Shown piece after piece: positions 32,051-43,216 of a stretch of DNA of 64,000 nt. Origin of the DNA: Thunnus maccoyii. Taxonomy: Eukaryota; Chordata; Actinopteri; Scombriformes; Scombridae. The stretch covers positions 29,734,662-29,798,661 of the forward strand of contig NC_056533.1 in assembly GCF_910596095.1 (NCBI RefSeq), in the 5' to 3' direction. Below the pieces are notes generated by a model. That model searched no databases and was not told the DNA's origin. It worked only from the letters and a program-made list of their open reading frames with translations. Position 1 is the stretch's first letter, and each line of letters opens with the position of its first letter. The position numbers and the translations under genes are program-made.

Positions 32051-32282
32051 GGCTAAAAAATGAATAAATAATACTGACAAAATATCTCACATAACCATAA
32101 AACTGTAAAAACAACAACAACAACTACAACAAAAAACAATACAAAAAAAATCCATGACAATTTTAAATGGCGTTGAATTAAAAAACCTTCCAAAAATATT
32201 TCAAAATAATAATTGGTGGAATTGAATATACCTGAATACAAACTCTACAATTTATTTTGTAATATCTTGTTGTAAACATTTA

Positions 32283-32513
32283 TATAAAGGACCAGTGTGT
32301 CGGTTTTACTGGCATGTAGGGGTGACCAACTGAAGAGGACCTGCTCCCTCTGTAGATATAAAGTGCTCATTCTAAGGTAACAAAAACACGATTCTTATTT
32401 TCAGGTGATTGTTCACTAATTAAAACACACTTATGAATATTGTATTCCATTTCTGCTAAGTCTGTTGTGCTAGATGCCACTAAATTCAACACACTGCACC
32501 TTTAATATTGAAC
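32283..32513 (+). repeat. Short dispersed teleost repeat ending ACACTGCACCTTTAA
   Basis: It begins TATAAAGGACCAGTGTGTCG and ends AGATGCCACTAAATTCAACA then CACTGCACCTTTAA, which I recognise as a common fish repeat by its ends. Confidence 0.5.
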
Positions 32514-34689
32514 ATCTTAAACTCATTAAATCATCTCTTGTTCATCAAAGCACAATATTTGTTTGTCACTGACAGCAATAAAAATCTATAATTTATAGTA
32601 TTATTATTATTATAGCATGCAACAAACCATCAGTTAATCATTAATCTCATATTAATGTGATGCACATGCTCAGCAGTCAGAATTCAGACACGTATTCCTT
32701 CTCTGCAGTCGACCTCGGTGAGTGTCTGTGACTAATTTTAGGTTGTGATAACAGCTGAAACAGGTCACATTCATCCTCCGTCCATTCATTATTTTGTTTG
32801 GTTGTTTGTGCTTTCTGTGAAATGAATAAATAAATAAAAGGTCCTCCGTGAGTGACCACAGCCATTAGTTGCGGCAGTGGCGCCACTGTCCGCATGACTC
32901 CGGCTAAACCAGGATCAGTGAGGGACAGGCTCCATCACACTGGGTTCCCTTCCTCTTCCTTTGTTTTCATCCCGTTTCCTTCCTCGTTTTCTTAGATACT
33001 GTTCCCCCCGATGGAAGTCTAAACAAAATACAATACTGTGAAAGTAAACAAACGCACAAATATCATGTCCTAGAACCTTGACCCTAACCAAAACCAAACC
33101 TAGGTTTTTCTTAGACAAAGTTTTGGTGTTCGGCATGGAGCAAACTGTACAAAAGTGCCACATCCAGTAGCAGCCAAACTATGGCTTGACTGGGATGACT
33201 CATGAATGTGACTTTGGTGTGGCCAAAGACACAAGGATTTTGATTTTGCGTACATAATGGGGGCTGATTCAGAAAGAAATGAGGTGGTATATTTACAGGT
33301 AGGTTCTTTGCTTTGGAAAAATTTAAACATGAACAGTTTGGTGGGAAAGTATCAGTTTCACACAGCACAGTTTTATCTTCATGGCTATATTTATGTTTTC
33401 TTTCATCTTGGAACAGCTATTTTACATCAACTGTTTGTCAAACTGATACCAAAATATATTCTTGAATACAATATTGTGCCCAGAAAGCAAGCGTGTTTTC
33501 TATCAAGTCCAATGAACTGCTTGATAAGGAAGGATATAGTCAAACCTCGAATATCCTTTAAGTGTAACAGGATATTCAATTATTTTGAATTTATCCCGAA
33601 CAATCTCCAGCAACTTTGTTAAACATGGTTACATTTGATGCATCCAGTGATAATAATAACATCCTGATGTCCTCATTGTCTGTGGCACATACCATGTAAT
33701 AATGTTCTGTGCTTTAGTTCAGACAAGGACCTTTCACTGCATGTTATCCCAGTTTTCTAATGATGATGATGAGTTTTCTAAGTATCTTATGAAAGCCAAA
33801 AATACCCCAAAATGGTCAACCTGTGAGTCTACATCAGAGCACATAAAACACAACCAGTGGTCTAGTAGATTCCACCAAAATATTCAGTAACCTTTATTTT
33901 AACAAACACCCGGTGGAGCATCATCCATCAGCCTGTGTGGCTGTTTACTCAGCTAATGCCTCCATGAACATTAATGAGGGTTTACACACTTTTTTTTTTA
34001 ATGCAGCTCCTGTTTCTAGACTGGTGTTACTGCCATCACGCTTTTCCACCATTTCAAACTCATCCCCGCCCACCTCATGCTATTAGACATATAATGGAAG
34101 TCTAGATTAATGGTTAATTTCCAGGAAACCCCTGTGTACTGTCATAAAGTGCTTTCCATTAATTAGTGACTCTTTTTCTCAGAACGGAGGGGGAGAGGAG
34201 AAGAGTGAAGAGTGATTAATGAGCTAACTGGTGCAGCCAGCAGCTCGCCTAGCCCCAGTGGTGAGCGTGAGAGTCAGACCCGCAAAGAGAGAGGAAGAAA
34301 AATAAATATGTGGCCCTTGAAAAAAAAAAAAAAAAAAAAAGTGCATGGAAATTCATTGAAAGGGTAGTTGAGTGCAGTTTCAAAGGAATTGTGGAGCATT
34401 AGAGCTGAACTGTGAGTGAGAGGGCAGAGCGAGGCTTGATTACGCCCTCTCTGGAGCCAGAAGTCCAGCAGACGAGGATGGGTGTGTGCTGAACTGAGAA
34501 CTGCTAACAAGAAAAGCAGTTCAGGCAGCTTCTTGACTTCTTTTCTCTTGAGGTATAAAGTTCAGATATTGCTGCAACATTTGACACAAAGGAACTGCAA
34601 ACTTTAACTTTGCATCATCAAAAAATACATCTCTCTTAATATGTAATACTCCTTTTTTTGTACATGTATTATGCAAACATGTTCACCCC
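32514..34689. other. Intergenic stretch with a CNE-like homeodomain-rich patch
   Basis: A perfect 14-bp palindrome around GGCGCC lies at 32875-32888. A 121-codon ORF at 33257-33622 resembles no known family. 34070-34190 is rich in ATTAAT cores and contains GTCTAGATTAATGG and CATTAATTAGTGACTC. There is a poly-A tract at 34320-34340. No gene assigned. Confidence 0.4.
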
Positions 34690-35396
34690 CTTTAAACCTG
34701 CAATAACTAATTTCCTGGCCACTTGGGGACAGTAGAAACAATGTGTGAAAACAACACTGACATATTCTTTACTTTTTGAATTGATGTGGTGAACGTGTTA
34801 GCAAAAGATTGGAGTATTTATTGGTGTATTGTTTTGGAAAACCAGTTGCTAAAAAGCTCCGTAGAGAGGAGACAAACTGCAGGGTCGGCTATTAATCATC
34901 TTCCACATGCAAAAAAATACACAAAAAATTTATTACAGTGGCTTGAAGTATTTTGGATGTTCAAATATTTATTTTGTTTCTTGTTGTTGTTACTGAATTA
35001 GATGAGAAGATTGATGATGTTTAATTTGACTGATATTTAATGTGACTGATTCAACTTAATAGCTTAAGTTGATTGAATTGTTTTTAATCTCTAGCTGGGT
35101 TAACTTATTTCAGTAGGTTTTTATGTTCTCACAATTCATGAGACAACTTTGAACTAATTCTTCAACTTAAGCTCAGTTGACTCACATTCACATAAGGCAG
35201 CAGGGGGGCTTATGTTTCTAAATTGAACTGGCTTAAATTGTATTACAGTGTAGGGAATCATGTAACTGATGTAGCTTTTTCCCTACATGAGAGGACTGAT
35301 CCTCTTTTCATGTGAGAGTGGTGTTGATATTCTCATCTAACTCTCAGAAATAATGTGAATGTATATTTTCCAAAATGTCGAACTATTCCTTTAAGT
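34690..35396. repeat. Cluster of three short dispersed repeats
   Basis: About 34690-34900 contains TTTAAACCTGCAATAACTAA. About 35000-35250 contains TTCAACTTAATAGCTTAAGT and AATTGTATTACAGTGTA. About 35276-35396 ends CAAAATGTCGAACTATTCCT. A fuller, oppositely oriented relative of the last lies at 57775-58215. Boundaries approximate. Confidence 0.5.
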
Positions 35397-35559
35397 CAGG
35401 CCCCGCTCCAAGCAGATAAATATTTTAGCTGGCTAATGTTACGACACCTTGGCAGTGTGTCTCTGCAGAGATTCTTATGGATGTCATATTATGAGGGCAG
35501 CCTGGCATGAGTCCAGAGTCCTGGTTAGACATTATCTCCAGCACCCCTGCATGTTTTCA

Positions 35560-36060
35560 TAAAGGGGGCCTCCTAGTCTTTCCAGTCCTGACCTGTAAGT
35601 AGCTGGGAGTGGGCAGCAGGAGTGTTTGTGTGTGTGTGAATGTGTATATATGTGTGTGTGTATGTGTGTGTATGTGAGTGCTGAGTAAACTGCTGCCTTG
35701 GTGGGGCAACACACTGTCTGCCATGTCTCTGGTTTTGAGGGGAACCATTAGGGGAGCGATGAAGCTGATGACATGTTGTTCCTGTGACAGGCCGCCTGGC
35801 CCGAGTCTCCTCTCTGCTGCTGCTGCTGCTGGAAATGTGGGAGCCCACAGGTCTGCCACTGGACAGACACAGAGACGCAGGGACGGAGTTTATTTTGGGA
35901 GGTGGTTTGGTGCCGGACACCCTGTCTGCTCTCCCACCAACCTCGATACACCCCCACCCCCCTTCTTCCCACACTCACAACACACACACACTCACACCTT
36001 ATCACCAACACACACGCAACCAGGACTCTTTTTACATGGTGACATAAGCAATTCTGGACT
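35560..36060. other. GC-richer island with TG repeats, upstream of smad6
   Basis: 35700-35880 is distinctly GC-richer than its surroundings and not a recognised repeat; it may be regulatory. TG-rich tracts flank it (35626-35675) and CA-rich ones follow (35965-36012). Overlapping ORFs in several frames argue against coding. Confidence 0.35.
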
Positions 36061-36779
36061 GACATAGATTCTGTTAAAGGGTCAGTTCATCCAAAAAAAA
36101 ACAAAGAAAAAAACAAACAAACAAAAAAAACACTTCTTTTGACCAGTATCCAGCCATGCAGATAGTTTTGCACCAAGTTTTAATATATGCATCTCTGATA
36201 TTTCTGCCATCAACTTACAAGTGACGTAAATGATACAGCATTTTGATTATGGTGCTCAATACATTAAAAGATCTTTTTTTTAAAAACAAACATCCCTGTT
36301 ATTCTGGATAATAAGACTTTTATAGGGACTGTGTCTTTGATTGAAAGTATTCACAGCGCAGTTGTTTCACTCTGTCAGAGTTTCTTTCAGATGACACTCT
36401 GCAGCTGTTTCATCCGAAGTTGATGCCGCTTCACAGTAGACGGCCCAGTGTGGATAAACTTACCCTGTTTATGTTGTTGAATGTTGTGTTGTCAGTGATG
36501 ATGTGCTGTTGCAGTTGTCGCAAAAGTATGTTTCTGTTTGTAGTGACCATGTTTATGATGTGTTAGAGGGGGGAGGGGGTCGCCTTGCAATTCTGCAAAA
36601 ACAGAATGTTTAGGGTCTAAGATCTCCTTCTTATGAAATACTGTAAAATCATATAGAGGGTAAGATTTCTTACCTGTTCTCATTTTGAAAATGTTTGGAT
36701 GACAACTGCTGCGGCTCAGATTAGGCTGGACCCTTATAGACTCAACCCATGGTTGATTACATGGTCAACCAAAGTGGGC

Positions 36780-36960
36780 CGGACCTCATCTGCGACAGTT
36801 CTCCTATTTCTTCTGATTTGTCCTCTTGCTGCTCCTTGTCCTCTGTGTCCTCTTCTTCCTCCTTCTCCTTCTCCTCTTGCTCCTCTTCCTCCTTGTCCTC
36901 TTCCTTGTCTTCCTAGTCCTTGTCCTCCTCGTACTCGAACACCTCTTCCTCTAACTCTCT
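36780..36960. repeat. Polypyrimidine tract (TCCTC/TTCC-rich)
   Basis: About 180 bases, almost entirely C and T on the plus strand in imperfect TCCTCTTCCTCCTTG units. ORFs through it are low-complexity artefacts. Confidence 0.8.
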
Positions 36961-37009
36961 CTACAAAATTGACCTCCATTGTTGTGCACACCAAAGAGCA
37001 AACCTGAAT

Positions 37010-39900
37010 GCTATTTATAGTGTTCAAGCTCTTATTTCTAAGTGATGTAATTGGTTACAGGTGCGTTCACATGTGCATTCTGGGTGCAGTGTGGTATTTC
37101 AACGGCAGTGTTTAGCAAACAACGGCTTTTAGTTTTGAATGATGCGTCTAATATAGATAATGTGTGTAGTTATTTGCAAAAAGTGTATTACAGAATTTCA
37201 GACTTAGTGTAAAGTGTATAGTTTAGCATGCCTGATTAATAGATAGGCTATATGAGTGCTACATGAGTTAGTGGTTTCCATAATTGTGCCACATGAGCCA
37301 GTTTTTGTGTCTTGGCTATTGCAAAAAACTGTAAATAAAAGTATAAAATATTCAATAGAAGTACCACAAAATGTCATTTAAAAAGCACATAACTCAATAA
37401 AAAGAAGGTAATACCATTAAGGTATAAATATTAAACTAAGTATCAGAATTCTGTTGTAGATTATATAGTAGAAAATGCTAATAACAACAGTTATTGTACT
37501 TGGTATCTATTCATGTTAGACTGTAATTGTTTTATTGCTCGTTATTTTTGTATTGCACAACATAGGAAGGATGTTAATTTATTGCACTTCCCTACACATA
37601 TTAGCCACCCACTATGTACACAGTCATCATATTGCACACTACGGGAACTTTATTTTTGTGAAATGTTGGTGTTTTCTGAAATGTTGTTGTGTTTTGCACC
37701 TCAGGGCTACCGTAAAAATGCACCCAGTTTTTCAGCCACATGTGACTGGTAATAAACCTGCTGTATTTTCACTTTGACAACATGATGTTTAACTGAGTGT
37801 TGACTCCCAGGAATGTGTGTTACACCCACTTTGATTTACGTGTTTGACTAAGCTGAGGTAATAACCCTCATCCGGCTTTTTTGTCATTCTGTTTTAATAA
37901 TGTGTTATAGAAAACAATACCAGTGGTGACAGTGGATGAGGTCAGCTAATGTTGGACTGTAATTACGCCTGAACCTTTTATGTGTGTGTGATCTATTTCA
38001 AAAAATCTACCGGTTATGTATCACATTTCCCGTTGCTGTGAGTCCCGGTGGTGTTTATGTGGCCACTGAAACATTCCACTCTGGACTACTTTCCCTCTCT
38101 GCATCCCTGCATCTGATTGAGTTACACAGGGGAACACATTTTGAACAGGTGCCCAGTGAACCCCTCTGCAGCCACACACACTGCTCTCCGCTTCTCCCTC
38201 TTCCTTGACTCGCTCCTTCTGTCATTGTAACATGACTCCAGCTTCTTCAGCCAGCCCTGTCGTCCTCACATACTCCAGCGAGAGTTTGGGTATGCTGGGT
38301 ACGGTACACATAACTGGACGTGCCATTGACACGCAGGGTTAACGCTTATGATATGAGGTGTGAACGGTCACCCATCAGGAAAACTGTGTTAATCCCGCGA
38401 CAGTAACTTCCACTTGAACCAGCAGTTGTGGAGTTGTTAAAATGCTGGTATCGAGCAGTGGTGGAGGGCAGGAGGTCACGCTGGCACAGAGACGGGCAGT
38501 GGGAGGACTGGAATGATGCCACAAGGGGATACCCTAACCCCCTGTTTACCCCCCCGTCTACCCCCTCTGCTCTTTGCTGCTAATGTCCAGTCAGTCCAGC
38601 CACTCAACTGTGTGCACTCACTATTTTATTTTATTTTTAGTTAGTGTTTGTATCTCAACCTCAACCTGGCATTGTGTGCATGCAGCAATGAGTAGCACAA
38701 CTGTACCTGAACAATACCTGAATTTATATAGTCACACACTGGGACAGAAGAAGCACTCAAATCTTTTAGTCTGAGTATTTATACCATAATGTATGTTTTG
38801 TATACAAAGCCCTGCACCTTCTGTAGATGTTTGTAGTAAAAAAAATAGATAAAAACATTTAAAATGCCTTGTTATTGATGCATTAATCTGTGATTAACAT
38901 GTTTTATGTTGTACAGTTATGATTTAACTGCACTGCCATTTAATTCAATACCAAATATAAATGTTTACATGCAGTTACATGCTTACATATAACTACTGAA
39001 TGACCTGAAAATTTCTATTAGCAAAAAGAGATAGATAACAGAACAAACAAGACAGCAGCAGAAATGACATACAAACATAAAGATGTCTATGATAAGTATG
39101 AGACCTCCAGGAAGATTAAAGTGAAATACATATAATGTATATCATAAGTATCACATTGTCCTTGGCTTGACAATGTATTTGCTTGTTTAAAAAGGTTTAT
39201 GGTGTTTACCAAGAAAGGTCTCATGACTAAGTGTTGTTCAGTATATTATTAATTGAAAGTGACATGCAGACATCAGGAGTAATCTAGGATTTTAAGTTTG
39301 TCTTCTTAGCATAATATAACAAAGTGTCATGAAGGTTTCAACAATGTGAAGATAAGAAAAAAAGATATGAATCATAGCATAAAGCATAAACCAATTAAAT
39401 TCATTTATTTACGAGTTCAGGTGTAGAATCAGACTGGAAGACAAAGTGGAAAAGGGTATGTTTTTCCTTAAACCACAACTAAGGTGAATTAAATTAAATA
39501 ATAGTGTTCAGTGAAGTTTCACAAGCACCAGGCACTGACACTCACACATATTCACTAATGCTGTCACTTTGTATTTTTACAGTTAAAACCTGTATTAACC
39601 CTTTTTAACTGTGAATTTATAATATGATGATGACAATACAGTGGTGCTAATCATCTTTTTTTTTTTTTTTATCATATAATAATCCTATACACCGTGTTCA
39701 AACATAAAAATATATATGTTAGGCATTGTTATTATCATTGGGATTGACATATCTTCTATAGTTTGTATTTTATTCAATTATTTTGCTTCGCATTTACTGG
39801 CCCTGTAAGCATTCATTATTTATTATCATTCGTGTATCTGTTATTATTCATGTGTCCATCTGTGATCAGTGTTATTTTCTTTGTGATCTCCACGCTGCAG
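37010..39900. other. AT-rich intergenic stretch upstream of smad6
   Basis: The end of a repeat related to 1949-2350 is visible at about 37681-37714, in reverse orientation. Otherwise no gene, RNA gene or clear repeat was recognised. Confidence 0.4.
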
Positions 39901-39939
39901 AACATTTCCACTTTGAGCAGAGCAGAGCAGGATGTTGCG

Positions 39940-40085
39940 TCTTTAAGAGTTAAGAAACTTGAAACCGTTTGCGCAACAATCAGTGCGGCTCCCAGCCATG
40001 GATGTATTCCAGCCGCCGGAGTGTCTAGACTGGCACATGATGGCGGGAATCAACCAATGGCTCCAGAGCTTTCCTCTGGGGGCCC
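39940..40085 (+). promoter_or_regulatory. smad6: Candidate SMAD/BMP-responsive element upstream of smad6
   Basis: A GC-richer island in AT-rich DNA contains the C/EBP palindrome TTGCGCAA (39969-39976), a GCCGCC box (40012-40017), then five bases, then the palindromic SMAD site GTCTAGAC (40023-40030), plus AACCAATGG (CCAAT) about 20 bases further on. The GC-box-N5-GTCT spacing is that of BMP-response elements, with one base off consensus. Smad6 is a known direct BMP/SMAD target. Function is inferred. Confidence 0.4.
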
Positions 40086-40087
40086 CT

Positions 40088-40196
<109 letters not shown>

Positions 40197-41007
40197 ATAT
40201 AAACAGAATAAGAAAGTGAGGATGAGGTTTGTGGGCTTCAAAATAAAAGCCTGCTTCTAATCAGACAAATGTGAACATTGACAGCTGTGTGTTTAAAGTT
40301 GAGATGAAATGAAAAATGCCTTCTTTTTTTTTTTAACCCTTTTAGATCACATCCCTGGTCATATTGTGCACCTATTTAATAATACATGCCAACAAAATAC
40401 AAAAAAAATCTATTTCTTTGTATTCTTATATCAAAATCCAATCATGTTTTCTTCCTGTAAAACAAAATATTGTGTGCTTACATTGACTTGAACCAACCAG
40501 TTTCAACCAATAATATGACACCCACCCATCAATCAACTTTTAGTGGCAAAGAGCTAAGACTCATCATAACACGCCTGTCTATCCTGTTTCACTTGAAAAC
40601 ATGTCACGATGCAGAAGTTAGATACTCTCGAAATGCTGTTTCATCTGGACTTAAAATAGCCTGCCTAATTGCATACTTGATTATTGTTTTAATAATTTAG
40701 TTACACACTGATTTAAAAGTTTCCTGGAAAGAATTATAACGAACGAATACCTTCATCATTATACATGTTATGAGATTCAGTGTGCTGTACCGAGCTAGAA
40801 GGAGTAAAATATAAATATCAACAGGTGCAGGTGAAGTAGCAAACTTGTAATCCTAAATCTGTGATGTTTTGGCAGATTGGTTCAGGAGATTTATCGCTCT
40901 GGGGTAGAAACAAAAGTTCTCGGAGAGAAGGAAAGGAAGCAAAAGATAGCTTTGGTTGGAGGAGCACCGGGCTGCTGCGTCTTGATGTGCCGCCATCTGT
41001 CCGCATT

Positions 41008-41205
41008 AGCTCAGCTTATCAATTAGCCTATGTGTCATTTACCTTAGCTTATAAATTAACCTATACATCATTTAGCTTATCTTATCAATTAGCCTTAACG
41101 TCATTTGGCTTAGCTTGTCAATTAGCCTTTACGTCATTTAGCCTAGTTTATCAATTATCCTTTACATCATTTAGCTTAGCTTATCAATTAGCCTATATGC
41201 CATTT
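41008..41205. repeat. Minisatellite, 6 x 33 bp
   Basis: Six contiguous units of exactly 33 bases, consensus AGCTTAGCTTATCAATTAGC then CTTTACGTCATTT, each differing at a few positions. Because 33 is a multiple of three and no stop occurs in one frame, a pseudo-protein of 11-residue repeats can be read. Probably non-coding. Confidence 0.9.
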
Positions 41206-41669
41206 GGTAGCCTACTAATTATTGAAAAATGAACAGTGTTACATTACCAATTAGTCAATTAGTCAGTAAACAGCAGGTCAGGGCATGCATAATTGTAACA
41301 CTGACCAGACAGGCAAATAATTGACCAATGTGAATAAAGAATAACTATTTAGTGTAATTGAAGCCACTTATTCAAGGAAAAAATATGATTTCTCTTATTA
41401 TCTGTACCAAATTACAGTTTTTCTTCCTTTGAAATTTCTGGGACATTAAATCAGTAAAATGAACCACTTGCAAATTAGCATTTAAAAAGCCTTCTTGTGT
41501 ATTTTAGAGCTTCGTGTGCAGTGAGCCTTATTGTGTTACATGTAACCTATCAATTAATTTTGCATTAATAGTTGTTTTTTATTCTCCTCCCAAGTTTTCA
41601 GAGTATATTCACCATTAAGGCTTTTATTTTGAAAGTAATAGCCGGGTTTTATTCTGGCAGGCTTGACTG

Positions 41670-41671
<2 letters not shown>

Positions 41672-41728
<57 letters not shown>

Positions 41729-41750
41729 GGAGCATGTGTGCGTGTGGCTC

Positions 41751-41790
<40 letters not shown>
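41672..41790. repeat. Interrupted (GT)n microsatellite near the smad6 promoter
   Basis: Two GT blocks (41672-41726 and about 41750-41790) are separated by a GC-richer spacer, about 100 bases upstream of the likely smad6 leader. Confidence 0.95.
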
Positions 41791-41835
41791 AGTCCGAGAA
41801 GGACTTGCAGGGGAGTGGAGAGTGGAGTAATTCCA

Positions 41836-42474
41836 GCTCTCTTTAAAACAACTTCTCAGCGCGGAGTTTGGCACCGGAGTCCCCGACCATCCCGGCTTCA
41901 TCCCGGGACTCTGCAGCGGGATTACAACTTCCACGACAGTGAAAGAAAACACCGGGATTTCAGTCTAGTGAGGATTTATTTTGGGGGTGAAGGAAAGGTT
42001 TTAAGGATCGAGGGGCACCCAAAAACTGAAGAGAAACTCTGGAAAACTCTTGGATGTATGCGTCCTGATGCGCATGTTGCTGTTTAGTTAATGTAAACTG
42101 ATACTGCAGCCTGAGTGGTCTAACTATGGTTTGGGGATTGTGTGCGGGATCTCCACAGTGTTGGGGACTTGAGGGTTTTGTGAGAGAGCTGGCAAAAGTT
42201 GTGGCTTAATTGAGTTGGCGACAGCAGGTCACTGAACAGTGACTGTGTGTAGCCTTCTCCTTCTCCAGACGGTTGGTGATGTTTAACGCAACACATGAGT
42301 GAATATTGTCTTCTAATGCTGCGGGATAGCCACAAAACGGTGACCACCGGCTGCGCATGTTGTGCGCACCGTGCACAATCCCCAGGTCTTGCGCGACGAG
42401 TCTAAATCGATGTGGCATCTCCCGAGACCCGGACGGGACCGACACGACACATCCAAAACTGTCTAGGTTGTCGT
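41836..42474 (+). promoter_or_regulatory. smad6: smad6 proximal promoter and 5' leader
   Basis: A TATA-like CTTTAAAAC lies at about 41841-41849. The GC-richer DNA that follows runs into the coding exon without a splice site I would trust, and contains several short upstream ATGs (for example 42055 and 42063). Long leaders are usual for SMAD6. The start site is inferred. Confidence 0.45.
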
Positions 42475-43216
42475 ATGTTCAAGTCGAAACGCTCAGGTCT
42501 TGTACGGCGACTCTGGAGAAGCCGTCTGGTCACCGAGAGCGACGGGCGGGATGGAAGCAGACGAGGTGAGGGAGGACGGAACGGTCCGTGTGGCAGAAAC
42601 TCAGGAAAGCTCCACAGACATGAGCAGCGGTCGGTGACACACACTGACCCGGCTGCGGGACTCATTGGGGAGGCTGGAGAGCTGACGGAGAGCGCGGAGA
42701 GGGAGGAAGAGGAGCAACCTGACGATGACCGGGGTGCCATGTGCGTCCCGGAGCACAGAGGCTCCCGGCGGGGACAGGAGGGCGACAGTAGGACGGTGAC
42801 GTGTTGTTTGTTTGGGGAATGGGATCTCAGACCTCGGAGCCCATATTGGGCCCCGAGAAAAGACGGAGGGGGGCCTTGTCAGTGCTCACCAAGGCACGGG
42901 GCGCTGGAGGAAGAACTCGCGAGCACTGCTCATGCTTTTCTGAAAAGACTCAAGGAGAGATGTCTGGACGCCTTGGTGAAGGCTGTAGAGACCAAAGGAG
43001 GGATACCGAGCGAGTGCGTCATGGTGCCGAGCACTGAGCTGCGGCTCGATGCTCATCACATCTCTCCACAGTATCTCCTGTGCAGACTGTACCGCTGGAG
43101 CGACCTGCCGCTCTCAGCTCGGCTCAAAGCGCTGTGCCACTGCCAGAGCTTCGGCGCAGTGGACAGCGCGAAAGTGTGCTGCAACCCCTATCACTACAGC
43201 CGCTTGTGTGGGCCAG
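42475..43216 (+). CDS. smad6: smad6 exon 1: N-terminus and MH1-like region
   Basis: 742 nt in a CpG-rich stretch (about 42340-43240). The start is the ATG at 42475, because [15 protein letters not shown] is the conserved SMAD6 N-terminus. An in-frame GTG at 42412 is not a plausible vertebrate start. The exon ends CCAG before the donor GTAAGG. Residues 60-150 are poorly conserved and Gly/Glu/Arg-rich. Confidence 0.95.

Noticed and set aside
33257..33622. 121-codon plus-strand ORF
   Set aside because: It has an ATG start but no recognisable family, AT-driven composition (rich in F, I, Y, N) and no splice context. Probably chance.
36699..37027. Pro/Leu-rich and Gly/Arg-rich ORFs on the two strands
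   Set aside because: Both are readings of a polypyrimidine tract.
41008..41205. CRISPR-like array
   Set aside because: Units are directly tandem without spacers, in a vertebrate genome.
40861..41232. 123-codon ORF through the 33-bp repeats as a real repeat protein
   Set aside because: The upstream half resembles nothing. The openness is explained by a stop-free unit whose length is a multiple of three. Reported as a minisatellite instead.
41554..42087. Overlapping ORFs on both strands with Cys/Val or His/Thr runs
   Set aside because: They are translations of the (GT)n microsatellite and the smad6 leader.
42412..42474. N-terminal extension of smad6 upstream of MFKSKRSG
   Set aside because: The in-frame start at 42412 is GTG, not ATG, and the extension has no similarity to SMAD6. 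The conserved N-terminus begins at the ATG at 42475.
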